A DNA stretch of 64,000 bases from Mycocentrospora acerina (GCA_022701365.1 JAKUHH010000080.1:932436-996435), one strand, 5' to 3'. Shown: positions 54,272-64,000, counted from the first letter of the stretch. A program made the numbers and translations. The notes: generated from the sequence alone by a model not told the origin.

Positions 54272-55801
54272 TCACCATCCAAACTGTGCAATTCCTCCGT
54301 TCCAAGTTGCCCACAAACTTACGCCGCCATTTTCGTCGTCATCCATAAATTTTAAAGACCGTATCCTCTCCTGTGTTTTATTCCCAGCTGAGGTAGACTT
54401 ATCCATGCCAAACTCTTTGACCGTCTTGCCGGTCCAAATATTGCTAACTCGTATAGCGGTACTACTTGTAGCTGAATCTTGAGCTGCAGCAACAAGGCCA
54501 AGCCTCTGGTGGACGTCAATGTCGAGATCGAGATCGTCCAAGTTGGCATGTGGAAAACTCAGTATTGGTTGCGACCACTTCTTGAAAGCTGTCTGTTCCA
54601 TCTTACGGCGCTTTTTGTTGCTCCGTCGGTCAGGAAAGCGCGAAGTGAAGTAAGCATCGTTGTAGTGCGAACCACTATCCTTGAAAGATGATTGGGATGA
54701 GCCGTTGTATCTTGATGAGCGGATATCATACAAGAAGAGTGTGTCTTCTAGGCCGGAGACGATGAGACGTGTTGGGTCGTCGGCAAGCTTGACCCTAGAC
54801 ACAGGTTGAGAGTGGGCTAGGATACGACTCGAACCGCCTGAGCGTGTGTCGTAAAGATGAACTGTCCCGTTGCGGCAGCCAATCACAATAGTGGTATAAG
54901 ATATCCAGTCAATAGTAAATATGTCTGACCCAACGTCTTCTAATGCAATAGTGGAATCCCAGGATCCAGTAGGTGATCGAGTGAAGAGCAAAAGTGATTG
55001 TGAAGCACCTACAGCAAGGTGTTCCAAGTGTGTCGCCGCTACGGTATTCTCTACGCCTGGTGATGGTGTGAAGTTCGTCGGTCTTGCTGCAGCTCCTCGT
55101 ATTATTGTGCAGCCTTTGGGGGTGAAGAGTTGTCCTACATATGGTCCGTCTCGTTCCGGGTCGCTCAAGTGTATGGTAGGAGGTCGATCAGAACCTAGTG
55201 TAGTAGTTGCCAGAGCGCCTGTTGCGGGTAGATAGCAGAGAGATGAGACAGTTGACGTAGTTCGTACAAGCTCATCCCATGGTTCGAAGGTATAGGCATT
55301 GAGAGACATGGAATCAAAGTACTCGCCGGTTTCGATATCTCGATCAGGAAGTGGTGGACCATTGTTGGTGTATACTCGGCGCCGCTTGACTCTGTTGTCT
55401 CCTAGCACAGCGTAGATGGTCTTGGAGATAGGATCTCTGTCGAATAATCGAACCGCAGCATCAGGTTTCTCAACCACTTTGCTTGGTTTGGTAGCAACTC
55501 CGGATATGCATGCATCGGGCCAAAGGCCCTGCACATAGAATGATTTTCTTCTGAATCCTATTTCCCGCTCTAGGCAGGTCTGCGTGAAGTTACTGGCATT
55601 CTGCCGCACGACACGTTCTTTTCGTGTTTTATTGGACCTGATGGTTGCAGCTTTTGTCAGGCGATTCTGCCTCTCCTCCTTGCGAATGTTTGCTGCTGAG
55701 TGCTTGATGTCCAGATGGCGGGCTGCATTTGCTGTCTGTATTCGGAAATATTTCTTCTTCTCAGGATCATAGTAGAAGCCGGGAATGGGTTGGCCGTTCA
55801 T
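54272..55801 (-). CDS. DCAF4-like WD40-repeat protein
   Basis: Single exon, 509 aa. The N-terminus (MNGQPIPGFYYDPEKKKYFRIQ) is the signature of DDB1-CUL4-associated factor 4, with a basic segment after it. From residue ~150 a beta-propeller is suggested by WD-like repeats: IDWISYTTIVIGCRNGTVHLYDTRSG, AHSQPVSRVKLADDPTRLIVSGLEDTLFLYDIRSS, LDIDVHQRLGLVAAAQDSATSSTAIRVSNIWTGK and LKFMDDDENGGVSLWATWNGGI. By family knowledge these are substrate receptors of CUL4-DDB1 ubiquitin ligases in the nucleus. The start lies 351 bases from the SelO start on the other strand. A GTAATA...CAG pair on the minus strand at 55805-55840 could be a leader intron. Confidence 0.85.
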   Translation of the reverse strand: MNGQPIPGFYYDPEKKKYFRIQTANAARHLDIKHSAANIRKEERQNRLTKAATIRSNKTRKERVVRQNASNFTQTCLEREIGFRRKSFYVQGLWPDACISGVATKPSKVVEKPDAAVRLFDRDPISKTIYAVLGDNRVKRRRVYTNNGPPLPDRDIETGEYFDSMSLNAYTFEPWDELVRTTSTVSSLCYLPATGALATTTLGSDRPPTIHLSDPERDGPYVGQLFTPKGCTIIRGAAARPTNFTPSPGVENTVAATHLEHLAVGASQSLLLFTRSPTGSWDSTIALEDVGSDIFTIDWISYTTIVIGCRNGTVHLYDTRSGGSSRILAHSQPVSRVKLADDPTRLIVSGLEDTLFLYDIRSSRYNGSSQSSFKDSGSHYNDAYFTSRFPDRRSNKKRRKMEQTAFKKWSQPILSFPHANLDDLDLDIDVHQRLGLVAAAQDSATSSTAIRVSNIWTGKTVKEFGMDKSTSAGNKTQERIRSLKFMDDDENGGVSLWATWNGGIAQFGW

Positions 55802-56152
55802 TGCTGAATTACCTGAGGGATCAATGCAATCAATGCTGCGGTATTACCTGCTGCAGACACTATCCAAGCGAATACTTTGGTGGATTCCTCCAGGCTGCAG
55901 TCACCAGATATGATGATTGGTCCAGCGAGGGCTTCTGTGACGATGCAGAGGTTGGAGGATGCGCGAGTCACGCCAGCCATTGTTAGCGTTGACGCGAGTC
56001 GCAACGGACTTTGGAGTTCGCTCCGAGGTATGACGCGACGGTCGAGACGCATCACTCTGACAGATGCGCGAGAGAATGCATCGATTTGCCGCCTTCTTCC
56101 CCTCCCCGCTGTTTCGATTCCTTATATCTGCCGCTGCGATACCCTAGAGCCC
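55802..56152. promoter_or_regulatory. divergent promoter between DCAF4-like and SelO genes
   Basis: 351 bases separate the two start codons. Both strands are open through much of it, so the 5' ends of the longer open frames overlap here without being coding. A shared bidirectional promoter is likely. Confidence 0.55.
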
Positions 56153-58438
56153 ATGCTGCGACTCTCTTCCCTGCTGCGACATTCTGCGACACCCAGATCT
56201 GCAATATCGAACAGAAGTGTGCGAACACTCAGTAGTTGTGGTAGCTCCATGCGCTTAAACCAGGTCATGGCGCATCTCGACACCCCGCAAGCCAGCACCT
56301 CGCCTGGCGCGACACACACCCTCCAGTCCCTCCCCAAATCCAGCGTCTTCACTCAGCATCTGCCCCCTGACGCCGCCTTCCCTACACCCAAAGATTCGCA
56401 CGATGCGCCGCGGGAGACGCTAGGCCCGCGCATGGTCAAGGAGGCGCTCTTCACATATGTTCGACCAGACCCTATTGGAGAGGCTGAGCTGCTGGGCGTC
56501 AGTCAGCGTGCACTGGAAGATTTGGGGCTGAAGGGGGAGGAAGCGCAGAGCGACGAATTCAAGGAGGTCGTGTCTGGCAGCAAGATTCTGACGTGGGACC
56601 CAGAGAAGCCAGACGAAGGCATCTACCCTTGGGCACAGTGCTACGGTGGCTACCAGTTTGGACAATGGGCAGGCCAGCTCGGCGATGGACGCGCCATCTC
56701 GCTGTTCGAGGCCACAAACCCGTCCTCAGGCACTCGCTATGAAGTCCAGCTCAAGGGCGCGGGACGGACACCATACTCGCGCTTTGCTGACGGAAGAGCC
56801 GTGCTCCGCTCCTCCATCCGCGAGTTCGTCGTGTCAGAATACCTGAATGCCATTGGCATACCCTCTACTCGTGCGCTAGCCCTCACCCTCAACAAAGGTA
56901 CCAAGATTATCCGCGAGCGCATCGAGCCCGGCGCCATTGTCACCCGCTTTGCCCAGAGCTGGATCCGCTTCGGCACCTTCGACTTGCAGCGTATGCGTGG
57001 CGACCGCAACACGCTCCGAACACTCGCCGACTACACAGCCGAGCACGTCTATGGCGGCTGGGACACCCTCCCCTCCAAACTACCCTCTGGCCCCGCCACA
57101 GAAACACACCACCAAGCCCACACTGCAATCCCCAAATCCACTATCGAGGGCACCGGCGACGAGGAAGAGAATCGCTACACACGCCTCTACCGCGCTATTC
57201 TCCGCCGCAACGCCCAAACTGTTGCAAAATGGCAAGCCTACGGCTTCATGAACGGCGTGCTCAACACAGATAATACCTCCATTCTAGGCCTAAGCATCGA
57301 CTTTGGCCCATTCGCCTTCCTCGATACCTTCGACCCAACATACACACCCAACCACGACGACCACATGCTGCGCTACAGCTACCGCAACCAGCCCACCATC
57401 ATCTGGTGGAACCTCGTGCGCCTGGGCGAGGCACTCGGCGAGCTCATGGGCGCAGGATCAAAAGTCGATGACGCAGTCTTCGTAGAAAAGGGCGTAAGCG
57501 AGGAAGACGCCCCTGAACTCATCCAGCGCGCAGAGGCCCTCATCGAAAAGTGCGGCGAAGAATACAAAGCCGTGTTCCTTGCCGAGTACAAACGCCTCAT
57601 GACGGCTCGTCTGGGGCTTCAAACACAGAAACCCACCGACTTTGATGAGTTGATGAGTGAGCTGCTGGATTCTCTCGAGGCATTTGAGCTTGATTTCCAC
57701 CATGCATTTCGCCGGCTTTCCGCTGTCAAAGTAGCAGAGCTGGAGACCGAAGACCAGCGGAAAGACGTCGCAGGCCGGTTCTTCCGCGCGGATAACGTCC
57801 CGAGACAAGAGGGTGGCGAGAGGGAGAGGATCGCAAAGTGGCTTGGGAAGTGGGCTGCGCGCGTAAAGGAGGATTGGGGCGAGGGGGCAGATGCGCAACG
57901 TCAGACTGCCATGTTAGCAGTGAATCCAAAGGTAAAGAAAATCTCTTCTTCTTCTTCTTCTTCTTCTTCTTCTTCTTCTTCTTCTTCTTCTTCTTCTTCA
58001 CTATTCTCCCCTTTTCCTGTTCGATTTTCCAATCTCGGTCCACTCGCTAACGTACTGCAGTTTGTGCCCCGCTCTTGGGTTTTAGACGAGCTCATCGACC
58101 GCGTGGAGAAGAAGCATCAGCGTGACATCCTGCCGCAGATTATGAAGATGAACCTCGATCCCTTCCAAGAGAGCTGGNTATTCTCCCCTTTTCCTGTTCG
58201 ATTTTCCAATCTCGGTCCACTCGCTAACGTACTGCAGTTTGTGCCCCGCTCTTGGGTTTTAGACGAGCTCATCGACCGCGTGGAGAAGAAGCATCAGCGT
58301 GACATCCTGCCGCAGATTATGAAGATGAACCTCGATCCCTTCCAAGAGAGCTGGGATTGGAATGCAGACGAGGAAGAGCGGTTCTGTGGTGATGTGCCCA
58401 AGTATAAGGGCTTGATGCAGTGCAGTTGTAGCTCTTAG
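56153..58438 (+). CDS. SelO-type mitochondrial protein adenylyltransferase
   Basis: Exons 56153-57931 and 58238-58438 (phase 0) give 659 aa. The open frame reaches back to 55877, but the ATG at 56153 opens a mitochondrial presequence (MLRLSSLLRHSATPRS). The pseudokinase core is complete: GYQFGQWAGQLGDGRAISLFE, YEVQLKGAGRTPYSRFADGRAVLRSSIREF and MNGVLNTDNTSILGLSIDFGPFAFLD. The C-terminus CSCSS has Cys where animal SelO has selenocysteine. By family knowledge SelO transfers AMP to Ser/Thr/Tyr of redox proteins in mitochondria. The intron starts with GTAAAG and a (CTT)18 run. The 176 bases 58002-58177 are repeated at 58179-58354 after an N, probably an assembly error. The exon start in the second copy is used here, which avoids the N. 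Confidence 0.92.
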   Translation: MLRLSSLLRHSATPRSAISNRSVRTLSSCGSSMRLNQVMAHLDTPQASTSPGATHTLQSLPKSSVFTQHLPPDAAFPTPKDSHDAPRETLGPRMVKEALFTYVRPDPIGEAELLGVSQRALEDLGLKGEEAQSDEFKEVVSGSKILTWDPEKPDEGIYPWAQCYGGYQFGQWAGQLGDGRAISLFEATNPSSGTRYEVQLKGAGRTPYSRFADGRAVLRSSIREFVVSEYLNAIGIPSTRALALTLNKGTKIIRERIEPGAIVTRFAQSWIRFGTFDLQRMRGDRNTLRTLADYTAEHVYGGWDTLPSKLPSGPATETHHQAHTAIPKSTIEGTGDEEENRYTRLYRAILRRNAQTVAKWQAYGFMNGVLNTDNTSILGLSIDFGPFAFLDTFDPTYTPNHDDHMLRYSYRNQPTIIWWNLVRLGEALGELMGAGSKVDDAVFVEKGVSEEDAPELIQRAEALIEKCGEEYKAVFLAEYKRLMTARLGLQTQKPTDFDELMSELLDSLEAFELDFHHAFRRLSAVKVAELETEDQRKDVAGRFFRADNVPRQEGGERERIAKWLGKWAARVKEDWGEGADAQRQTAMLAVNPKVKKISSSSSSSSSSSSSSSSSSSLFSPFPVRFSNLGPLANVLQFVPRSWVLDELIDRVEKKHQRDILPQIMKMNLDPFQESWXFSPFPVRFSNLGPLANVLQFVPRSWVLDELIDRVEKKHQRDILPQIMKMNLDPFQESWDWNADEEERFCGDVPKYKGLMQCSCSS
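57945..57999. repeat. (CTT)18 microsatellite in the SelO intron
   Basis: 55 bases of uninterrupted CTT, 13 bases inside the intron and immediately before the duplicated block. If translated it would give a poly-Ser run, but splice sites on both sides show it is intronic. Confidence 0.95.
58002..58354 (+). repeat. 176-bp perfect direct duplication around a single N
   Basis: 58002-58177 and 58179-58354 are identical as far as I can compare, with N at 58178. Each copy contains the same intron end (CTGCAG) and the same exon start. It looks like two contig ends that overlap but were joined with a one-base gap rather than merged. Confidence 0.9.
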
Positions 58439-58532
58439 TCTGCCCTCACTCGTTGAAGAAATGGCAATTAGACGCGAACAACGCGTGATGACGATAGATC
58501 GGTAATATTGTGCATATATGTTCATGCATAGT

Positions 58533-60080
58533 TTAGTCCACACCACCGACCAAATATTCCCCCACTTCAAGATTCACACTCCGCCCCAATGCCCTCGCAA
58601 ACTCCCACCCGAACGCAACTCTCCACCGTCCCCCGACTTCCAGACTATCAGTCCCTCCTGCCCCTGCCCTGACAAGCAGCCGCATGCTCGACAGCGTAGC
58701 AACTTGCGTATACAGATCGGCTACTTGCGGCACTGTTCCATCCAGCAAAGCCCTGAATATCGCGAACAAACGGTCGAGCGTGAATGGGCTTGCTGTCAAT
58801 AAATGTCTAGAGATCTTGCGGTGTTTAGATTTTGAATTTGGACCCTTGGGGAGGGAGAGATTGGTCGACGATGTGCCGCGGCGTCGATTTTTGCGCTTGT
58901 CCGTGTGCTTCATAAAGTAGGTCACGTCTGTGCGGGAGGGATTATATGAAGCTAGGTATGCAGCAATGAGGAGATGGGTCGTAAAGAAGGGAAGGTCGTG
59001 CGTGGTCATTTTCTTCAGCTTAGTTTTACTTAGTGTTGCGCTTACTATGCTTGCGGATAGTGTAGCGGTTTGGGAATCGGCAGATTTGATGATGCGGTCC
59101 AGGACGGAATCTTCGAGTTGGAAGAGGTGTCTTCTGTTCACCATAAGTCGTGAGAAGTCGCGTGTCCCAAACTGGCCTGAAATCACGGGCTCAACGAACG
59201 GGCGCCAAAGACGTGTTGCACAGCTGCGGAAACTGATCAAGTCTCTGCCAGTATGTTTGGACAGCGAGTCGTATATGGCGCCCAAGAACCGGTTCCACAA
59301 CCACGCGTCATCTTCAGTGGCGAGATCGGTAGTGTAGTTCGGGAATTGATCTTCTGAGGGAGTTGTGAGAAAAATCTCGGACGGGTTCTTGCCCAGTATA
59401 GTAAGAAGCTGGGCACGTGTGTATGGTGAAAAATGTAAGAAAGGTATGGAGGAGGAATGGAGGACCGAAGGTGTGAGCGCAAGCGTTGTCGTCAAGATGA
59501 GGGCGAGGTTCGGTATCTGTATGGGGTGTTAGTCAAACCACATGGCGATTTCGCGCTGGACCAGGGTAGACGCGTACCGATTCACCTAGCCGCCCCAGCG
59601 CAGCGATCAATGTTCCTCCTGGCTCTCTAAGCTTGTCTACAGCGTCGAGAACTAGCACAAATTTATCCCTTCCTTGCAATATCCTCCCTAAATTCACGCA
59701 CAGGGCGCTCAGATTCTCTGTTCTCGCATAGGGTCTGCGGTCTGTCTTCTCGTCGTAAAAATCGTCGACGGCATCGAGACACGAAGCGATGATGCGCTCA
59801 AGGAGATGTCGCGCCGTTATGCATTCTCGAACATTGATGAAAACATGCGCAATGCCAGCAAGGCCGAAGTAAGAACGTATAAGCGAGGATTTGCCTGTCG
59901 CAGTAAGGCCATGGACGTTGAGGAGTGGTGGGGATGGGAGTTGTGCCTTAATGCGTGTTAGAGGTAGCTGTGTATCGGAAAAGAATGACAAACGTTGTAA
60001 AGTGATGCAAGGTATTGAACTTGCTGCTCGCGACACTCAAACTCGCTACAAAGCTGTGCAATGATCTCGTCGGGGAGCAT
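58533..60080 (-). CDS. ORC5: origin recognition complex subunit 5
   Basis: Minus-strand exons 59994-60080, 59578-59946 and 58533-59516, all phase 0, give 479 aa, the usual Orc5 length. The first exon supplies MLPDEIIAQLCSEFECREQQVQYLASLYN. The second supplies the AAA+ core with Walker A (VHGLTATGKSSLIRSYF) and Walker B (KFVLVLDAVDKL). The third carries the lid and the C-terminal helical/winged-helix part (LWRPFVEPVISGQFGTRDFSRLM, SPFTLDRLFAIFRALL, VATLSSMRLLVRAG). Orc5 is part of the six-subunit complex that marks replication origins and loads MCM in the nucleus. The stop codon lies only 94 bases from that of SelO on the other strand, so the 3' ends probably overlap. Confidence 0.94.
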
Positions 60081-60415
60081 GGTTGTGGTATTAGTCGTGT
60101 TGTAGCATCGTTATTGGAATCCGGGCATGCACCCCAAGGTTGACAAACAACGCGCTACGTTAGCGTCGTCGCGGATGCACGTGCCCCAGATATGAACTCA
60201 TCCCCTTCTGCAAGTGGAGAAGTAGGATCATCGTTGTTCGAAACTTCACTTCTTACACCCCCATACTCCATATCATGAATACCGGTTCCATGCAGTCAGA
60301 TTCGTAGCGGTGCACTTGAAAGTGCATGAATGCTTGATAGCTGTAAAGGCATATGAAACATGACTGGAAGGCTAAATCTGAACCAGCTTTGCTTCCTTTT
60401 ATTAATCAAAATCGA
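60081..60415. other. promoter of ORC5 / 3' flank of the rhodopsin-domain gene
   Basis: 335 bases. No further feature seen. Confidence 0.5.
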
Positions 60416-61840
60416 TTAGTCTTTTATCACCAGCTCCGCGGTGCGAGTTACAGCTTTTGGATCTCTGCTACCACCTGCGACGATTGCTTCTTCACTCCCC
60501 GTCGAACTATGTCCCATCGATCCCCTTCGATAAACATCAGACTTTCCGTCGGTAACCAATGGAGATTGCAGTGCGTGGCTACTCGATCTAGGAGAATGCA
60601 TCTCGTATGTCTCGTTTTGAGACTGCCCCTCCCGAGCCAAAGCAGATATGTGCGTCCTCTGTGTTTCGTGAGTGGCAGGCCTGTTGGATTGCTCAAGGTT
60701 GTCATAGCGGTTGTTATAGCTCGAGATTGGAATCTGCTTCCTGACTAGAGGCCGTAGAGTTGGTGCACAGGCAGCGATAATGCCTACGTTCAATTGAAGA
60801 CTGCAAGGCATATGTCAGTAGAGTACTAGCTCCAGAAACTAGACAAGAACTTACAATCCCCAGAATTGTATATTCTGGTTGAAATGTTTGTCAGGGTCTT
60901 TGCCAAACACGATCTGATATATTGCTTTCAAAATCCCCATGGCTACAGCACTAATTGATGGTAAGTATGGCTAACGCTTTTCTCTAAAGATGGGAACATA
61001 CAGATAGCCCAAGCTCAACACTACAATTAGATACATTCGTTTCTTTTTGAAAGATGAAGTCCCCAAATAATGGGTATAGGCAATGACGCGAAGCACACAT
61101 CAGTGAATATATTAAAGGCTAAAAATATGTTAAGAAAAGTGATGACGAACTAAACGAGGTAGGTGACTTACAAGTATTGGCTAATCCGGTTTTTATAAAA
61201 ATCTCAATTGAGTAACAAGTCGCCTTAACATTCCTATCCCACCAGCCTGGGATTGGACGGCAGCGCAACAAGAAAAACAACCAGGCAAGCATACTGTAAA
61301 AGATGACAAAACCTACAGCTTTGTCAGTCTCGTATCTGAAAGACATGAGTGCATCAAGTAACTTACCGAACAAGGACCACAAGACTCGTGTATACCACCT
61401 GTTCTTGCTTAATCTCAGCAGGGAGAATGCAATAGAGATTTTCAGTAACCCAAGAGCGCCAATCGCTGAAACAATACCTTGAAAGAATGCAATATGCTCA
61501 AATTCCTTCAGGTCCTCTCTGGAGAGAATTTTGGTATGTCTTCCAAGACCGTGGTAACCTTGGAGAATAAAACATACCATACCACCAAGCGCACACAACT
61601 GTTCGAAAATAAGCGTTCAATTCATGTTATGATGAGCTTTTTTGCACGTACCGCTGATGCTACCATGAACAAATCATCGTGGCCTAGAGATTTGAGAATG
61701 CCTATCCGAGCATACATACGAAGACCAACGAAGACGAGGGCAAGAATATGCATTGTGCCGGTCACGCCGAGTATTCGAGCTAAATTACTCTCCGCTGCCC
61801 ACTGAGAGTCTAGTTCCTCTCCTCTGCCTGGTGCAGCCAT
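60416..61840 (-). pseudogene. rhodopsin-domain (PTH11/SAT4-like) membrane protein gene with a 1-base frameshift
   Basis: Six minus-strand exons can be traced: 61652-61840, 61367-61598, 61172-61312, 61002-61118, 60855-60950 and 60416-60800. All splice junctions are consistent if one base is missing in exon 4 near the T5 run at 61044-61048 (A5 in the coding sense). Before it the frame reads NIFTDVCFASLPIPIIWGL; after it, in the next frame, KRMYLIVVLSLGYL. Other family blocks are intact: MAAPGRGEELDSQWAAESN, HDDLFMVASA, LGRHTKILSREDL, RCRPIPGWWD, FNQNIQFWGFLQLNVGIIAACAPTLRPL and a Ser-rich cytosolic tail. About 386 aa would be expected, with seven membrane spans. Such proteins sit in the plasma membrane; roles are mostly unknown. 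The lesion could be a sequencing error in a homopolymer. Confidence 0.82.
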
Positions 61841-63837
61841 AACTAATCGAGGTACCGTTGTCCTCGGCGGCGGAATTCTGCTGCAAGTCTTCAAGTCTTC
61901 CACCCGCAATTCACACAGGTCGGTGTTAGAAAAGGAGAGCAACAACATTCTATGAGCCACTAGAATTATGTCATCCCACTGGTCACAGTTGAAACTGACA
62001 ATTTGCCGTGCAAATCCATTGCTACGTTTCCTATTTCCGCTACACCCATGTATGATCCCTTGGTATCTACCAGGGTAAAGTTCTGATGAAATAAGGCAAG
62101 CAACGTCCAATCATATGCATATCAGACCAACTTCAGCATTAGGACTGCCCAGAGATATCGCAATAATCTCACTGGCCAGACTCTCTACCTAACCTACTGG
62201 AATTTGTAATTTTTGCTATGTCCGGATCTAGATTTCATCTTTCCTAAATTAGTGATAGTTGATTTTGTGGAAACACTTGAGCATGAAATCGATGAATTGG
62301 TACATCAAATGCTATCTCAGACCACGGGATTTTGGTCCTTGTTCTTTGTCCTTGGGCCCTGTACACATGTGACTTTCTTTCCGCGGAATCTATCCAGTAT
62401 GATGCGATCCTCTATCCACATCGATGAAAAGAGAAGGATCGTCAACAAATCAAAGGTTGGTAATCGATTTAAACAACGGCAGGGGTCCCAATCTCCCATA
62501 CATCTTAATGAATTCTTCAGGAGTGGCGTCGGAACGATGAGATTTGATTCAAGATATGACCTGACAAACACGCCAGCCCTAATTTCAAGAAACTAGCTAG
62601 TCATTTCCGATGTAACCCAGTGAGATGTCCTTAAATATGTTGATCTTCGTATCTCTATTGATACAGTCTTCCTCACTTTCACCTCGAGGATTTTGGAAGC
62701 TCAGTTTAAAATTTAATAACTAAAGTGTTCTGCCAAATTCTAATCTCACGGGCCCGAATTTCTGCCGTCTTTGGAATTGGCTTGGAAAATGTTGAGCGAA
62801 GGATGAGGCGGATTGATCCTTCTGCAGCCGCAATATGTAGCGGGCTCCCCAAGCGAATTTATATCCCTGCAAATACGGGGCGGAACACTAGAATCTACGA
62901 TGCGCATCTGGAAAGCGTAAAATTATGGTAAGAGTATGGATCGGACGGCGATTAAGCTGCATGTGAGGCGTTCAGTGGCCAGTTTGTCGGTACCTGACCT
63001 TGAAGATTACACGTTTACCATCAGCTTCCGGAAAGCGATAGACCAGAAAAGGTGGGAGAGTAAAGAAGCACAGTCCACAAATTGGCTATCGAACGAACTC
63101 TCGCCCCGTGCTGCGCCGCATCCGCATAGGCATTGGGACTCCACATGGAATGTGCAAACCTTGAAGCAGCACTCTCCCATTTCGAGAAACGGTAGCACCT
63201 GCCAAAAACGTAGACTATTTCGCTTTGCATCCCTGGTAACTCATCTCTCAATTATGCATCTCCTTCATTATAGGAGATGTGAAAATTCGTGGTATAAGAA
63301 AGTAGACACTTGACTTAGTGATCGCTCATGCAAATGGGGAGGCTTTATGTAATAAGCACCATTCGTTCTCACTCATGCACAAACAAAGGATGACTGCACA
63401 GCTGGAGCTTGATTCAATATTGGGAATATATTCAAGTCAACACCTGGGGTTGTTTCCCTATATAGTTTTTCTGCTCCGTCATTTATACCAAATGTAGAAT
63501 TTGATCATGAATGTGATAGTCTCTTTGTACATGAGTTCTCTGTACCTAGTAAGATACGATGCAAGTTCATTACTGAAGTTATCCCTACTGACTCATAGCA
63601 AATTATCCTGGATCCTTCGGATCCTTCCGATTTTCAATCAGTAAGTGAAGTCATGGGTAGTACTGAACGTTGTTATTTGGAGAGTGGATTTTATGTATCT
63701 TGCTGACACGCCACCGCAAAATGGGAAAAAAATTGGCAAAAGGTAGGTAGTTGCCCTCCCGTTTCAAAAATTGACTCTTCGTTGATGTTCTTATATTCCA
63801 TCAATCTTTCGTATTACCTCCGACAAGTGTTCTCAAT
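61841..63837. other. 2-kb intergenic region
   Basis: No supported gene. Open frames at 62213-62596 and 62936-63313 lack recognisable features and have no good context. The part 63300-63800 is AT-rich. Confidence 0.45.
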
Positions 63838-64000
63838 ATGCGCATCACAAATCTGGCTCTCGTTTTGGCTCATGTGCCTTTCTTCGTGTCATCAACTCCA
63901 ATTGAGGTGCGGGACGTCGACGTCGTCCAGGATCTCCAAAGTCAGGCAATGGCCGCGCTGCGGGAGGCTGAAATAAATGGGACATTAGAAAAACGAGGCT
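63838..64000 (+). CDS. 5' part of a tyrosinase-like secreted protein, cut by the window edge
   Basis: From the ATG at 63838 the frame is open to the last base. It encodes a signal peptide (MRITNLALVLAHVPFFVSS), a short acidic pro-segment (DVDVVQDLQSQAMAAL) and NGTLEKRG. The NGT-LEKRG arrangement just before the expected cysteine-rich start, after a 'Q.qAlaaLreaE' helix, resembles N-termini of short fungal tyrosinases (copper-dependent phenol oxidases). The copper-binding His are beyond the window, so the family is a guess from ~54 residues. Confidence 0.5.
   Translation, partial: MRITNLALVLAHVPFFVSSTPIEVRDVDVVQDLQSQAMAALREAEINGTLEKRG

Noticed and set aside
55798..56055. 85-codon minus-strand frame with a hydrophobic stretch upstream of the DCAF4-like start
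   Set aside because: It overlaps the divergent promoter; a leader intron there is possible, but no protein family supports a separate gene.
58002..58354. Genuine tandem exon duplication in SelO
   Set aside because: Both copies are identical, include intron sequence and are separated by an N; a contig-join artefact is simpler.
1..64000. CRISPR arrays, operons, prophage or rRNA genes
   Set aside because: Splicing, tRNA introns and gene types show a fungal nuclear genome, and no such structures were seen.

Overview
The window is nuclear DNA of a filamentous ascomycete, most likely a dothideomycete of the Pleosporales type. Evidence: genes carry short (about 44-165 nt) GT-AG introns with CTAAC-like branch points, two tRNA genes have introns just 3' of the anticodon, and the gene content is typically fungal (pectin lyase, GH76, GMC oxidase, Efr3, Orc5, rhodopsin-domain membrane protein). 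The assignment to order is inference. All start codons below are ATG. Several long open frames begin upstream at GTG or TTG, which I ignored.

Layout. 1-1.2 kb holds relics: an ankyrin tail at the edge and a possible transcription-factor relic. 1.3-15.8 kb: a mitochondrial IF3-like protein, a secreted pectin lyase, the plasma-membrane PI4K scaffold Efr3, a secreted PAN / Ser-Thr stalk / lectin-like protein and a Bor1-type borate transporter. 15.8-26.9 kb is gene-poor and AT-rich: an NmrA-like gene with one nonsense codon, a GPI-type GH76 enzyme, an AIF/AMID-like FAD oxidoreductase and two copies of a diverged dispersed repeat. 26.9-33.4 kb is a dense housekeeping block: bifunctional 6-phosphofructo-2-kinase/bisphosphatase, a DUF202 membrane protein and RNase H1.

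33.4-51.8 kb mixes lineage-restricted and metabolic genes: a signal-peptide/TM orphan, a secreted GMC oxidoreductase, a basic 510-aa orphan, a six-exon cyclase-family enzyme, a four-TM protein, intron-containing tRNA-Gly and tRNA-Thr, a BTB-like protein with an inverted, stop-riddled paralogue, and an APH-type kinase-like protein. 52-60 kb is again compact: a multi-TM orphan, a DCAF4-like WD40 protein head to head with SelO, and SelO tail to tail with Orc5. 60.4-61.8 kb is a six-exon rhodopsin-domain gene broken by one homopolymer frameshift. The window ends inside a tyrosinase-like secreted gene.

The genes do not form an obvious pathway, and no PKS, NRPS or other secondary-metabolism core is present. 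The pectin lyase, GMC oxidase, GH76 and tyrosinase-like genes are a scattered secretome. The main oddities are one near-certain assembly artefact (a 176-bp perfect duplication around a single N inside SelO), three gene-breaking lesions, a RIP-like BTB pseudogene, a MITE-like 161-bp inverted-repeat element and several orphan proteins. I saw no CRISPR, operon or prophage, as expected for a fungus.
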